DNA from: Isoptericola luteus
Lineage (GTDB): Bacteria; Actinomycetota; Actinomycetes; Actinomycetales; Cellulomonadaceae
Direction: 5' to 3'
Length of the DNA stretch: 64,000 nucleotides
Assembly: GCF_020297055.1 (NCBI RefSeq)
Contig: NZ_JAIXCQ010000002.1
Span: 1 to 64,000 of the forward strand
Shown here: positions 33,511-42,563 of the stretch, in pieces
Layout of the letters: the number at the start of each line of letters is the position of its first letter
Position numbering within the stretch: position 1 is the first letter of the stretch
The notes under the pieces: model-generated
The model's input: only the letters and a program-made list of their open reading frames with translations
Database searches by the model: none
Told to the model about the DNA's origin: nothing
Program-made: the position numbers and the translations under genes

Positions 33511-34800
33511 CTACTCCTTGGTGTACGGCGTACCCGACGCGGCGGGCGCCCGCGACCGGCCGACGAGGCCGGCGACCGCGAGCAGGGTCACCACGTACGG
33601 GAGCATGAGCATGAACTGGCTGGGCACCGGGGACCCGACGACGGACAGCACGTTCTGCAGGTTCGTCGCGAAGCCGAACAGCAGGCCGGCCAGCGCCGCG
33701 CGCAGCGGGTCCCACTTGCCGAAGATGACGGCTGCGAGGGCGATGAATCCCGCCCCGGCGGTCATCTCCCGGCCGAACTGGTTGATCGACACCACGGTGT
33801 AGAAGGCGCCGCCCAGGCCGGCGATCGCCCCGCCGATGAGCACCGCGCGGTAGCGCGTGCGGATCACGTCGATGCCGACGGTGTCCGCCGCCTTCGGGTG
33901 CTCGCCCACCGCGCGGACGCGCAGGCCCCACTTGGTGCGGAACAGGGCGAACCACACGACGAACACCATGACGATCATGAGGTAGCCGACGATGGTCTGG
34001 TCGAAGAGCACCGGCCCGATGATCGGGATCTGCTCGAGGAACGGGATCGGCAGCTGCGGGAACCGGGTCGTCGAGTTCAGCGTCGGCGCGTTCGGGACCA
34101 GCACCTCCGAGTAGAAGAAGCTCGTCAGGCCGATCACCAGCACGTTGAGCACGACGCCGACGATGACCTGGTTCACCTTGTACGTGATGGTGAACATGCC
34201 CAGCACCAGTGCCACGAGGGCGCTGGCCACGACGGCGGCGAAGAGCCCCGCCCACGGGCTGTCGGTGAGCGAACCGACGATCGCGGCCGTGAACGCACCC
34301 GCCAGGAGCTGGCCCTCGATCGCGATGTTCACGACGCCGGAACGCTCGCCGATGACGCCGCCGAGGGCGCCGTAGATGAGCGGGACGCTGAGCGCGAGGG
34401 CGCCGCTGAGCAGCCCGACGACGGGCAGGTCACGGGGGCTGCCCGCAGCCGCCCAGGCGAGGAAGCCGACGAGGAGCGCCGCCGCGAACACCGCGATCGC
34501 CCACACGGGGACGCGGTGACCGGCGCGGGTGCGCACCGCCGCGAGCACCAGGACGGCGAGGCCGACGAGCCCGCAGACCCAGGCCGTCGTCATGGCCGGC
34601 ACCACGAGGGTGGGCAGGACGACGAAGTCCGAGTCGGTCGCGAGCCGGAACCGGGCCGCGCCCTCGTGGGGCACCAGGGCCAGGAGCAGCGCGTACAGGG
34701 CCAGCACGACGCCCAGGCCGATGACGGCCTTCCACGTCGCCGTCGACGCGGTGCGCGGGGCGGTGTCGGGGGTCGGGGCATCGACGGTCGTGGCGGTCAT
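33511..34800 (-). CDS. Nucleoside ABC transporter permease (second)
   Basis: A 429-residue permease of the branched-chain/BMP family (PF02653). It has about ten helices, with NIAIEGQLLAGAFTAAIVG near 165 and the C-terminal EAA-like loop VRAVGEHPKAADTVGIDVIRTRY near 298 that meets the ATPase. An N-terminal extra region of two or three helices precedes the family core, making it longer than the usual 300-320 residues. Its ATG overlaps the stop of the first permease as ATGA. It forms the heterodimeric channel with that gene. Confidence 0.92.
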   Translation of the reverse strand: MTATTVDAPTPDTAPRTASTATWKAVIGLGVVLALYALLLALVPHEGAARFRLATDSDFVVLPTLVVPAMTTAWVCGLVGLAVLVLAAVRTRAGHRVPVWAIAVFAAALLVGFLAWAAAGSPRDLPVVGLLSGALALSVPLIYGALGGVIGERSGVVNIAIEGQLLAGAFTAAIVGSLTDSPWAGLFAAVVASALVALVLGMFTITYKVNQVIVGVVLNVLVIGLTSFFYSEVLVPNAPTLNSTTRFPQLPIPFLEQIPIIGPVLFDQTIVGYLMIVMVFVVWFALFRTKWGLRVRAVGEHPKAADTVGIDVIRTRYRAVLIGGAIAGLGGAFYTVVSINQFGREMTAGAGFIALAAVIFGKWDPLRAALAGLLFGFATNLQNVLSVVGSPVPSQFMLMLPYVVTLLAVAGLVGRSRAPAASGTPYTKE

Positions 34801-36215
34801 GCCTGACCCTCCTCGGTGGTGGCAGGGGTCGCGGCAGCGCGCCGACGCGGCGCGCGGGGACGCCGGTCGGGCTGCGGCAGCCGGAAGATCGCGCGGACCA
34901 GGGGCGGTGCCGCGATGAACAGCACGATGAGGGACTGCACCACGAGGACGATCTCGATCGGCACGCCCTCGGCCGCCTGCATCGCCGAGCCGCCGGCCTT
35001 GAACCCGCCGAAGAGGATGCCGGCGCCGAGCACGCCGATCGGCGACGAGCCGCCCAGCAGCGCCACGGTGATGGCGTCGAACCCGATGCCCGCGTCGATG
35101 TCGGCGCTGAACCCCGTGGTCACGGTGCCGAGCACCTGCTGCGTGCCGGCGAGGCCGACGAGCCCACCCGCGACGAGCATGACGAGCACCGTGGTGCGGG
35201 ACACGTCGATGCCCGCCACCCGTGCGGCCTTCGGGTTCTCCCCGACGGCACGGAAGGCGAACCCGGTGCTGGACCGGTTGAGCAGCCACCACACGTAGGC
35301 GACGGCCACGAGCGAGAGCACGAAGCCCCAGTGCAGGTTGTACTGCTCGCCGAGCAGGGGGGGCAGCACCGCCCCGTCCTGCATGGGCGGCGTCTTCGGG
35401 TTCGCGGAACCCGGCGCCTGCATGAGGCCCGGCGTCGCCAGGAAGTACGACAGCAGGTAGAACGCGATGTAGTTGAGCATGATCGTGACGATCACCTCGT
35501 GCGCCCCGGTGCGTGCCTTGAGCAGGCCCGCGATCCCGGCCCACAGCGCACCCGCGGCGACGCCGGCCACCAGGCAGAGCAGCATGTGCCAGGGCCACGG
35601 CACCCCGGTCACGCCGAAGCCGATCCAGCCCGCGGCGATCGCGGCCACGAGCATCTGGCCCTGACCACCGATGTTGAACAGGCCGGCGCGGAACGCCAGG
35701 GCGACGCCCAGGCCTGCCGCGATGAGCGGGGTCGCGTTGGTGAGCGTCTGCGTCAGCGGACGGATGCCCTGGGCGAAGGAGTCCGCGCCGAAGTTGTACA
35801 CCGCGCCCTGGAAGAGCGCGCTGTAGGCGCCGCCCACGGCCTCGCCGATCGCGGCGAACGTGTCCCCCGGCCGGGAGAAGAAGTACGGGGCGGCCGCCAG
35901 CACCGCCTCGTTCGTGACGATGATGAGGACCGAGCCCGCGACGATGGCGAGCACGATGGCGCCGAGCGCCACCACCCAGCTGCCGGACGTCGCGCGGCGG
36001 AACGCGTCGCGCCACCGGTCACCGGTGTCCGGGACGTCGGGAGCCTGCTCGCGGGCGACCTCCTGCTCGAGCTCCTCCGCGAGGCCGGGCTCGGCCTCGG
36101 GGTCGACCGACCCGAGCGCCTCGTCCAGCGGGTTCTCCACGACACCCTCGGCCGCCGCCTCGGGCGTCGTGTCGCGACCGGGCGTGGTGTCCCGGTCGGG
36201 CGTCTCGCCGCTCAC
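34797..36215 (-). CDS. Nucleoside ABC transporter permease (first)
   Basis: A 472-residue permease of the same PF02653 family. A long acidic cytosolic N terminus (about 1-75, EELEQEVAREQ region) precedes the helices. Family motifs are FNIGGQGQMLVAAIAAGW near 182 and FRAVGENPKAARVAGIDVSRT near 324. In characterised BMP-type systems (for example in streptococci and Treponema) two such permeases work with one double ATPase to import purine and pyrimidine nucleosides. The GTG overlaps the ATPase stop as GTGA. Confidence 0.92.
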   Translation of the reverse strand: MSGETPDRDTTPGRDTTPEAAAEGVVENPLDEALGSVDPEAEPGLAEELEQEVAREQAPDVPDTGDRWRDAFRRATSGSWVVALGAIVLAIVAGSVLIIVTNEAVLAAAPYFFSRPGDTFAAIGEAVGGAYSALFQGAVYNFGADSFAQGIRPLTQTLTNATPLIAAGLGVALAFRAGLFNIGGQGQMLVAAIAAGWIGFGVTGVPWPWHMLLCLVAGVAAGALWAGIAGLLKARTGAHEVIVTIMLNYIAFYLLSYFLATPGLMQAPGSANPKTPPMQDGAVLPPLLGEQYNLHWGFVLSLVAVAYVWWLLNRSSTGFAFRAVGENPKAARVAGIDVSRTTVLVMLVAGGLVGLAGTQQVLGTVTTGFSADIDAGIGFDAITVALLGGSSPIGVLGAGILFGGFKAGGSAMQAAEGVPIEIVLVVQSLIVLFIAAPPLVRAIFRLPQPDRRPRAPRRRAAATPATTEEGQA

Positions 36216-37765
36216 GCCGCATCTCCTTCGTCTCCGTCGTTCCCGGCAGGTGCGCCGGGGCCGTCCTCGGGGGCGATGCCGGCCATCATCAGGCCGAGCG
36301 TGTCGCGCGGCGTGTCCGCCGGCACGATGCCGACGACGCGCCCCCGGTACATGACCATGATCCGGTCGGCGAGGGCGACGGCCTCGTCCAGCTCCGTCGA
36401 CACGACGACGACCGGGACGCCCTCGTCGCGCGTGGCGACGATGCGCTTGTGGATGAACTCGATCGACCCGACGTCGACGCCGCGGGTCGGCTGCGCGGCG
36501 ACGAACAGCCGCAGCTCGCGCGACAGCTCGCGGGCGAGCACCACCTTCTGCTGGTTGCCGCCCGACAGGCGCCCCACGCGGGTCTCGATGCCCTGGGTGC
36601 GTACGTCGAACTCGGCGACCCGGTCCCGGGCGAACTCGTCGCGGGTCGCGAGCTGGAGCATCCCCCGGCGCACGAACGGCGGGCCGTCGGTCCGGTCGAG
36701 GACGAGGTTCTCCGCGATCGTGAACTCGCCGACCAGGCCGTCCTCGTTGCGGTCCTCGGGGACGAACCCGACGCCCGCCTGGAGGATCTGGCGCACCGTG
36801 CGGCCCACCAGCTCGGTCCCGTCGAGGCGGACGCTGCCGGAGACGTTCTCCTGCAGGCCGAGCAGCGCCTCGGTGACCTCCGTCTGACCGTTGCCCTGCA
36901 CACCCGCGATCACGAGCACCTCGCCGCCGCGCACGGTGAAGCTGATGCGGTCCACGAGCACCTGACCGTCCGGGCCGGTCACCTCGAGGTCGGTGACCTC
37001 GAGCGCGTTGTCCCGCAGCTGCGGGGCGTCCTTGTGCACGGTGAGCTCGACGGCGCGGCCCACCATGAGCGAGGCCAGCTCGGCGTCGCTCGCGGTCGGC
37101 CTCGCCTCGCCGACGACCTTGCCGTGCCGGATCACGGTGATGCGGTCCGCGACGGCGCGCACCTCGCGCAGCTTGTGCGTGATGAAGACGATGGCGGCGC
37201 CCTCGTCGCGCAGCTGCCGCATGATCCCCATGAGCTCGTCGGTCTCCTGGGGGGTGAGCACCGCCGTCGGCTCGTCGAAGACCAGGACGTCGGCGTCGCG
37301 CGAGAGCGCCTTGATGATCTCGACCCGCTGCTGGACGCCCACGGGGAGGTCCTCGACGAGCGCGTCCGGGTCCACGTGGAAGCCGAACCGTGCGGAGATC
37401 TCGCGGACCTTCGCCCGCGCCTCCTCGAGGTCGAGCACGCCGCCGGCGCGCGTCGACTCGTGACCCAGCATGACGTTCTCCGCGACGGTGAAGACCGGCA
37501 CGAGCATGAAGTGCTGGTGCACCATGCCGATGCCGGCGGCCATCGCGTCGCCCGGACCCGCGAAGCGCTGGACCTCGTCGTCCAGGAGGATCTGTCCCTC
37601 GTCGGCGCTGTACAGGCCGTACAGGACGTTCATCAGGGTGGACTTGCCCGCCCCGTTCTCGCCCAGCAGGCTGTGGATCTCGCCCGGGTTCACCACCAGG
37701 TCGATGTGGTCGTTGGCCACGAGCGCACCGAAGCGCTTCGTGATCCCTCGCAGCTCGAGCCGCAT
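36212..37765 (-). CDS. Nucleoside ABC transporter ATP-binding protein (two ATPase domains)
   Basis: A 517-residue ATPase with two nucleotide-binding domains, as in sugar and nucleoside importers. Domain 1: Walker A GENGAGKST near 35, signature LPVGVQQRVEI near 143, Walker B VLVFDEPTAVLTP near 162. Domain 2: degenerate Walker A GVQGNGQTE near 288, signature LSGGNQQKVVLAREL near 404, and FVAAQPTRGVDVG near 426, where the usual Walker B Glu is Gln. Such asymmetry is normal in this family. GAGGAAGG precedes the ATG. It lies after a strong hairpin that separates it from the binding-protein gene. Confidence 0.94.
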   Translation of the reverse strand: MRLELRGITKRFGALVANDHIDLVVNPGEIHSLLGENGAGKSTLMNVLYGLYSADEGQILLDDEVQRFAGPGDAMAAGIGMVHQHFMLVPVFTVAENVMLGHESTRAGGVLDLEEARAKVREISARFGFHVDPDALVEDLPVGVQQRVEIIKALSRDADVLVFDEPTAVLTPQETDELMGIMRQLRDEGAAIVFITHKLREVRAVADRITVIRHGKVVGEARPTASDAELASLMVGRAVELTVHKDAPQLRDNALEVTDLEVTGPDGQVLVDRISFTVRGGEVLVIAGVQGNGQTEVTEALLGLQENVSGSVRLDGTELVGRTVRQILQAGVGFVPEDRNEDGLVGEFTIAENLVLDRTDGPPFVRRGMLQLATRDEFARDRVAEFDVRTQGIETRVGRLSGGNQQKVVLARELSRELRLFVAAQPTRGVDVGSIEFIHKRIVATRDEGVPVVVVSTELDEAVALADRIMVMYRGRVVGIVPADTPRDTLGLMMAGIAPEDGPGAPAGNDGDEGDAA

Positions 37766-37808
37766 GCTCTGCCTTCCTCGCCAGGGCCTGGACCCTTGCC
37801 CGCCGTCA

Positions 37809-37827
37809 GCCTCCCATCGCGGGAGGC
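37809..37827. terminator. Short hairpin upstream of nucleoside ATPase gene
   Basis: GCCTCCC and GGGAGGC form a perfect 7-bp stem around ATCGC. It is the second, weaker stem in the bmpA-ATPase gap. Confidence 0.4.
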
Positions 37828-37847
37828 GCTCCGCCGCCCCGCGCACC

Positions 37848-37892
37848 GCGTGCGCGGGTCCCGGGGTGTGTTCACCCGGGACCCGCGCACGC
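37848..37892. terminator. Strong hairpin between BMP lipoprotein and ATPase genes
   Basis: GCGTGCGCGGGTCCCGGG and its exact complement CCCGGGACCCGCGCACGC form a perfect 18-bp stem with a 9-base loop, 22 bases after the lipoprotein stop on the minus strand. It has no U tract. It probably stops most transcripts after the binding-protein gene, or protects its 3' end, so that the abundant lipoprotein outnumbers the membrane components. Confidence 0.75.
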
Positions 37893-37913
37893 CTCAAGCG
37901 CCGAGCGTACCCG

Positions 37914-39008
37914 TCACTCGCTCCCGGCGAGGTAGGACGTGACCTCGACCTCTCCGGAGATGATCTGCTCCTTGAGGGTGTTGACCTCGTCCATGAGGGC
38001 GGGGTCGACCTTGTCCTCGAAGTTGTGCAGCGGGGCCAGGCCCACGCCCTCGTTCTCCAGGGTGCCGACGTACGGCGTCGGGTCGAACTCGCCGTTGCCT
38101 GCGGCCGTGACGGCCTCCTGCGTGGAGACGTCCATCCGCTTGAGGATGGAGGTCAGCACGTAGTCCTGGGTGGACGGGTCGGTCTCGAAGAAGTCGGCGT
38201 CGACGCCGACGAGCGCGATGTCGCGACCGGAGTCCTGGATCGCGGCGATCGCGGACTGGTAGATCGGACCGCCGACGGGCAGGAGCACGTCGACGCCCTG
38301 GTCGATGATGTTCTGCGCGGTCGTCTTGGCCGTCTCGTTGGCCTCGAAGCCGCCGGTGAAGGAGCCTTCCTCGCCGCCGGTGAACCCGATGACCTCGACC
38401 TCGGCGCCCTTGACCTCGTTGTAGTGCTCGACGCCCTGCTTGAAGCCGTCCATGAAGATCGTGACGGTCGGGAACGGCTGGCCGCCGAAGGTGCCGACCT
38501 TGCCGGCCTCCGAGTAGCCCGCCGACAGGTAGCCCGCGAGGAACGCCGCCTGCGCGGTGTCGTACAGCAGCGGCTTGATGTTCTCGGCGTCGGTGGTGCC
38601 GTCGAAGTCGTTGTCGGCGGCGTCGTCGACGATGATGTACTCGGTGTCCGGGTTGGCCGTGGCCGACTCGACGGTGGCCGCCGACAGGGCGAAGCCGACC
38701 GAGACGATGACGTCACAGTTCTGCCCGACGAGGGACTCGATGTTCGGCTTGAAGTCGCTCTCGGACTGCGACTGCACGTCGGTCAGCTCGGCACCCAGCT
38801 CCTCGGCCGCGGCCGAGGCGCCCTCGAAGCTCAGCTGGTTGAAGCTCTTGTCGTCGAAGCCACCCTGGTCGGAGACGATGCACGGCTTGAAGTCGCTCGC
38901 CGCGTTCCCCCCGTTGCCGTCGCCGGTCTCGTCCGGGGCCTCCGCACAGGCCGCCAGCGCGAGCGCGGCGACGCTGGCAAGGGCGGTGAGCTGGATCGCT
39001 CTCTTCAC
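37914..39008 (-). CDS. bmpA: BMP family nucleoside-binding lipoprotein
   Basis: A 364-residue substrate-binding lipoprotein (PF02608). The lipobox LAAC puts the lipid on Cys21. The mature protein starts with a short Glu/Asn/Gly spacer, then the family blocks IVSDQGGFDDKSFNQLSFEG near 44-63, CDVIVSVGFALSAATVESA near 98, GYLSAGYSEAGKVGTFGG near 158, VDVLLPVGGPIYQSA near 240 and VGVDADFFE near 268. It captures nucleosides outside the membrane for the ABC importer encoded next. AGGAG 6 bases before the GTG is a strong ribosome site. It leads the salvage cluster. Confidence 0.95.
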   Translation of the reverse strand: MKRAIQLTALASVAALALAACAEAPDETGDGNGGNAASDFKPCIVSDQGGFDDKSFNQLSFEGASAAAEELGAELTDVQSQSESDFKPNIESLVGQNCDVIVSVGFALSAATVESATANPDTEYIIVDDAADNDFDGTTDAENIKPLLYDTAQAAFLAGYLSAGYSEAGKVGTFGGQPFPTVTIFMDGFKQGVEHYNEVKGAEVEVIGFTGGEEGSFTGGFEANETAKTTAQNIIDQGVDVLLPVGGPIYQSAIAAIQDSGRDIALVGVDADFFETDPSTQDYVLTSILKRMDVSTQEAVTAAGNGEFDPTPYVGTLENEGVGLAPLHNFEDKVDPALMDEVNTLKEQIISGEVEVTSYLAGSE

Positions 39009-39073
39009 CTGTAGCTCCTGTCGATCGTTCAGTCCAAGAGGGCCGGGTTCTCCCGACCCCCGTCTCGGCGTGC

Positions 39074-39079
39074 AGCCTA
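39074..39079 (-). promoter_or_regulatory. TAGGCT -10 hexamer of nucleoside cluster
   Basis: On the minus strand TAGGCT lies 65 bases before the bmpA GTG, giving an untranslated leader of about 60 bases that includes the Shine-Dalgarno site. No clear -35 was found. Confidence 0.45.
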
Positions 39080-39210
39080 ATCACCTGACCACCATGTGGA
39101 CGCCCCGTGCAGGCCGTCGCCGAAAGTCGTTATCGAAGCGGTATCCAAGCGGCGTCGAGCGACGGTCACGTTTCGGGACGAGCCGGACGCGCGTCGTCGC
39201 GGCCCCTCCC

Positions 39211-40410
39211 TCAGGGCTCGAGCACGAACCTCGCGAGCAGGCGCGCTCCCAGCCCGATCGCCCGCTCGTCGACCACGAGGTCGCCCTGGTGGATGTCGTA
39301 CCGGCGACCGCCGGGCGTCCCGGTGCCGAGCCGCGCCATCGCCCCGGGCACCTTGGTGAGGTACCACGCGAAGTCCTCGCCGCCGAGCGACTGCTCGGTG
39401 AGCACGACGCCGCCGGGCCCCAGGACGGCCGCCCCGGCGGCCTCGAGCGCGGCGGTCACCGCCGCGTCGTTGTCGACCGGCGGCACGCCGCGCGCGTGCC
39501 GCACCGTGACGTCGACGTCGTACGGGGCCACGACCTGGCCGACGGCATCGTGCAGCACCTGGCCGGCCCGCTCCCACGCGCGCACGTCGAGGCAGCGCAG
39601 CGTGCCGCTCACCGTGCCGGTGGACGGGATCGCGTTGCTCACGTTGCCCGCGTGCACCGCGCCCCACGTGAGGTTCACGCCCGAGCGCGGGTCCAGCCGG
39701 CGGCCCAGGACCGCCGGCACCTGGGTGATGACCTGGCCGAGCGCGTACACCACGTCACCCGTCAGGTGCGGTCGCGACGTGTGCCCGCCCGCCGAGGACA
39801 ACGTCACCGTCACGGAGTCGGACGCGGACGTGATCGGGCCGATCCGCGTGCCGACCTGCCCGACGTCGAGCTTGGGCTCGCAGTGCACTGCCGCGATCCG
39901 GTCCACCCCGTCCAGCGCTCCCTGCGCGACGACGTCGTGGGCGCCGCCCGGCATGATCTCCTCGGCGGGCTGGAAGACGAGCCGGACGCCGACGTCGAGC
40001 CGGCCCTCGTCGTGCAGCGCGGCGAGGGCCAGGCCCGCGCCGAGCACCACCGTCGTGTGCACGTCGTGGCCGCAGGCGTGCGCGACCCCCGGCACGACGG
40101 ACGCGAACGGCAGCCCGCACGAGTCCTCCAACGGCAGGGCGTCGAGGTCGGCCCGCAGGGCGACCCGCCCCGTGGACCCGGCCGCGCCCGTCGGCTCCGG
40201 GCCGACGTCGCACACGAGCCCCGTGCCCTCCAGGAGCCGCGGGCTCAGCCCGGCCCGCCGCAGCCGGTCGGCGACCGCCGCCGTCGTGCGCACCTCCTCG
40301 CGCCCGAGCTCGGGGTGGGCGTGCACGTCGCGCCGGAACTCCACGAGCTCGGGGACGAGCGCCTCGACGAGCTCGTCGAGGCGGGCGCCCGGGTCGGCCG
40401 CGGAGCTCAC
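39211..40410 (-). CDS. M20 family amidohydrolase (AmiA/HipO-like)
   Basis: A 399-residue zinc peptidase-like amidohydrolase. Metal and catalytic residues are seen in FRRDVHAHPELGREEVRT near 26, ALRADLDALPLED near 87, HACGHDVHTTVVLG near 110, VFQPAEEIMPGGA near 146, and GGEDFAWYL near 347. Family members remove acyl groups from amino acids or open aryl amides; the substrate here is not clear. The GTG overlaps the manC stop (GTGA). M. tuberculosis has two such genes (amiA1, amiB1) in the same neighbourhood beside lpdA and deoD, so the linkage is old. Confidence 0.9.
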   Translation of the reverse strand: MSSAADPGARLDELVEALVPELVEFRRDVHAHPELGREEVRTTAAVADRLRRAGLSPRLLEGTGLVCDVGPEPTGAAGSTGRVALRADLDALPLEDSCGLPFASVVPGVAHACGHDVHTTVVLGAGLALAALHDEGRLDVGVRLVFQPAEEIMPGGAHDVVAQGALDGVDRIAAVHCEPKLDVGQVGTRIGPITSASDSVTVTLSSAGGHTSRPHLTGDVVYALGQVITQVPAVLGRRLDPRSGVNLTWGAVHAGNVSNAIPSTGTVSGTLRCLDVRAWERAGQVLHDAVGQVVAPYDVDVTVRHARGVPPVDNDAAVTAALEAAGAAVLGPGGVVLTEQSLGGEDFAWYLTKVPGAMARLGTGTPGGRRYDIHQGDLVVDERAIGLGARLLARFVLEP

Positions 40411-41537
40411 AGCAGGTCCTCGCGGCCGAGCGCGCGCACCGCGTCCACCATGCCCTTGACCTGCTGGGCACGGGCCCGCGTGGTCACGAGCAGCGCGTCC
40501 GGGGTGTCCACCACGACGACGTCGTCGATCCCGAGCAGCGCGACCAGCCGCTCTCCGCCCGGCACGACGACGGACCCCGCGGACTGCACCCGCACGACGT
40601 CGCCGCCGTCGCCGAGAACCTTGGACCCGGCGTCGTCGTCGGACGGGAGCAGGGCGGCCAGCGAGTTGAAGTCACCGACGTCGTCCCAGCCGAAGGTGCC
40701 GGGCACGACCGCGACCCCGCCGGTGGCGGCCACGGGCTCGGCGACCGCGTGGTCGATCGCGATCTTCTCCAGGCCCGGCCACACCTCGGCGAGCACCGCG
40801 GCGCGGCGCGGCGTGTCCCAGGCCTCCGCGACCGCGCGCAGGCCGTCGTGCAGCGCGGGGCGCTGGTCGGCGAGGTGGCCGAGCAGCACCGACGTGCGGG
40901 CCACGAAGATGCCCGCGTTCCAGCGGTATTCCCCCGAGGCGACGTACGTGCGCGCCGTGGCGGCGTCGGGCTTCTCGGTGAAGCCCCGCGCGTGCAGGGC
41001 GCTCGGGGCGCCCTCGACGCCCAGCGGGTCGCCGCTGCGCACGTACCCGAACGCGACGGACGGGCGCGAGGCCGCGATCCCGATCGTCGCGACGTACCCC
41101 GCCCGGGCCACGGCGACGGCCTCGCGCACGGCGCCGTCGAACGCGGTGGTGCCGGAGACGACCTGGTCGGCGGCGAACGACCCGACGACCACGTCGCCGT
41201 GCCGGCGCTCCAGGACCGCCGCAGCGAGGCCGATCGCGGCCATCGAGTCGCGGGGCGACGGCTCGGCGAGGACGGCGTCGTCCCCGAGCTCGGGGAGCTG
41301 GTCCCGCGCGGCCGTGACGTGGCGCTCGCCCGTGACGAGGACGACGCCGTCGGCCCCGGCCAGCGGCGCGAGCCGGTCGAACGTCGACTGGAGCAGGCTG
41401 CGTCCGGAGCCCGTGAGGTCGAGCAGGAACTTGGGCTCCCCGGCCCGCGACAGCGGCCACAGGCGGGTGCCCGCGCCTCCGGCTGGGACGACGGCGTGGA
41501 AGCCGGGGATCGGCCCGGACAGGGCGGGGGTGGTCAT
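40407..41537 (-). CDS. manC: Mannose-1-phosphate guanylyltransferase
   Basis: A 376-residue nucleotidyltransferase producing GDP-mannose for glycans and glycolipids. PAGGAGTRLWPLSRAGEPKFLLDL near 18-40 is the nucleotide-binding signature, FTEKPDAATARTYVASGEYRWNAGIFV near 185-212 is the sugar-binding block, and FGWDDVGDFNSL near 285 is typical of the GMP/ManC group. No isomerase domain is fused. ATG 41537 lies 6 bases after TATGCT, so it is probably leaderless. It is divergent from sdhC. The neighbouring amidohydrolase gene is coupled to it. Confidence 0.93.
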   Translation of the reverse strand: MTTPALSGPIPGFHAVVPAGGAGTRLWPLSRAGEPKFLLDLTGSGRSLLQSTFDRLAPLAGADGVVLVTGERHVTAARDQLPELGDDAVLAEPSPRDSMAAIGLAAAVLERRHGDVVVGSFAADQVVSGTTAFDGAVREAVAVARAGYVATIGIAASRPSVAFGYVRSGDPLGVEGAPSALHARGFTEKPDAATARTYVASGEYRWNAGIFVARTSVLLGHLADQRPALHDGLRAVAEAWDTPRRAAVLAEVWPGLEKIAIDHAVAEPVAATGGVAVVPGTFGWDDVGDFNSLAALLPSDDDAGSKVLGDGGDVVRVQSAGSVVVPGGERLVALLGIDDVVVVDTPDALLVTTRARAQQVKGMVDAVRALGREDLL

Positions 41538-41543
41538 GAGGGC

Positions 41544-41549
41544 AGCATA
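41544..41549 (-). promoter_or_regulatory. TATGCT -10 hexamer of manC
   Basis: On the minus strand TATGCT ends 6 bases before ATG 41537. No Shine-Dalgarno site is present. Confidence 0.55.
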
Positions 41550-41657
41550 GTGACGGGTTCCGCGACAACGCCGTGAACCGTGTGGAATAGGTCACGAAAG
41601 GGCCGGTGACATCCCGGTTTGCCTGGCCCCGCGTCACGCGAGACGACCAGATGTCAC

Positions 41658-41663
41658 TACAGT
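41658..41663 (+). promoter_or_regulatory. TACAGT -10 hexamer of sdh operon
   Basis: TACAGT lies 49 bases before GTG 41713, which predicts a leader of about 43 bases carrying GGAGG at 41700-41704. It overlaps the alternative upstream GTG at 41662, which argues against that start. Confidence 0.45.
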
Positions 41664-41712
41664 GACCGTGAACGGAACCCACACAGAATCCCCGCCAACG
41701 GAGGCTCCCCCC

Positions 41713-42093
41713 GTGCCCACACCTGCTGGCACGCTCTACCGCGGCCGTGAAGGCATGTGGTCGTGGGTCGCGCATCGCGTGACCGGCGTGCTCATCTTCT
41801 TCTTCCTGCTCGTGCACGTCCTGGACACCGCGCTCGTACGCGTCTCGCCCGAGGCCTACAACGCCGTCATCGGGACGTACCAGACGCCGATCATGGGACT
41901 CGGGGAGGCGGGCCTGGTGGCCGCGATCGTCTTCCACGCGTTCAACGGCATCCGCATCGTCCTGGTCGACTTCTGGGCGAAGGGTCCGCGCTACCACAAG
42001 GTCATGCTGTGGGTCGTCGTCGGCCTGTTCGTCGTGACGATGGCGGGCTTCCTGCCGCGCCACCTGATGAACGTCTTCGGAGGTGGCCACTGA
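41713..42093 (+). CDS. sdhC: Succinate dehydrogenase cytochrome b556 subunit
   Basis: A 126-residue membrane anchor with three helices. WSWVAHRVTGVLIFFFLLVHVLDTALV contains the Arg and His region of the quinone/heme site, and VFHAFNGIRIVLVDF is the second SdhC signature. GTG 41713 was chosen because GGAGG lies 8 bases before it; GTG 41662 in the same frame would add 17 disordered residues and sits in the predicted -10 hexamer. The stop overlaps the sdhD start (TGATG). With SdhD it carries electrons from succinate to menaquinone. Confidence 0.92.
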   Translation: MPTPAGTLYRGREGMWSWVAHRVTGVLIFFFLLVHVLDTALVRVSPEAYNAVIGTYQTPIMGLGEAGLVAAIVFHAFNGIRIVLVDFWAKGPRYHKVMLWVVVGLFVVTMAGFLPRHLMNVFGGGH

Positions 42094-42548
42094 TGACCAC
42101 GCAGTCCACGATCCCCTCACCGCGCTCGCCGTACGTGCGCCGCAAGACGACCCGCGGCAACTTCGAGCTGTACAGCTGGGTCTTCATGCGCGGCTCCGGC
42201 GTCGTCCTGCTCGTGCTGATCTTCGGCCACCTGTGGACCAACCTCATGGTGGGCGACGGCGTGCACGCGATCGACTTCGGCTTCGTCGGCGGCAAGTGGG
42301 CGTCCCCGTTCTGGCAGATCTGGGACCTGCTGATGCTCTGGCTCGCGATGATCCACGGGACCAACGGCGTGCGCACGATCGTCAACGACTACGCGCAGCG
42401 CGACACCACCCGGATGGTGCTCAAGGGCCTGCTCTACCTGGCGTTCACGGTCGTCGTCGTGCTCGGCACGCTCGTGATCTTCACGTTCGAGCCGTGCCCG
42501 CCGGACGCCCCGGCGAACCTCCTGCCGTCGTTCTGCCCCACGATCTAA
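42093..42548 (+). CDS. sdhD: Succinate dehydrogenase hydrophobic membrane anchor
   Basis: A 151-residue anchor with three helices: FELYSWVFMRGSGVVLLVLIFGHLWTNLMVG, a middle helix with WDLLMLWLAMIHGTNGVRTIVNDY, and MVLKGLLYLAFTVVVVLGTLVIFTF. The His in FGHLW and the IHGTNGVR block are the expected quinone/heme-side residues. GGAGG in the end of sdhC serves as its ribosome site, and the ATG shares one base with the sdhC stop. Confidence 0.93.
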   Translation: MTTQSTIPSPRSPYVRRKTTRGNFELYSWVFMRGSGVVLLVLIFGHLWTNLMVGDGVHAIDFGFVGGKWASPFWQIWDLLMLWLAMIHGTNGVRTIVNDYAQRDTTRMVLKGLLYLAFTVVVVLGTLVIFTFEPCPPDAPANLLPSFCPTI

Positions 42549-42563
42549 GGACTGGCCCCTCCG

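Noticed and set aside
33511-36015. 834-codon frame spanning both nucleoside permeases
   Set aside because: The upstream half is an out-of-frame reading of the first permease; the real second permease starts at ATG 34800 in an ATGA overlap.
41662-41712. Upstream GTG start for sdhC
   Set aside because: It lies in the predicted -10 hexamer and adds only disordered residues, while GTG 41713 has GGAGG at the right distance.
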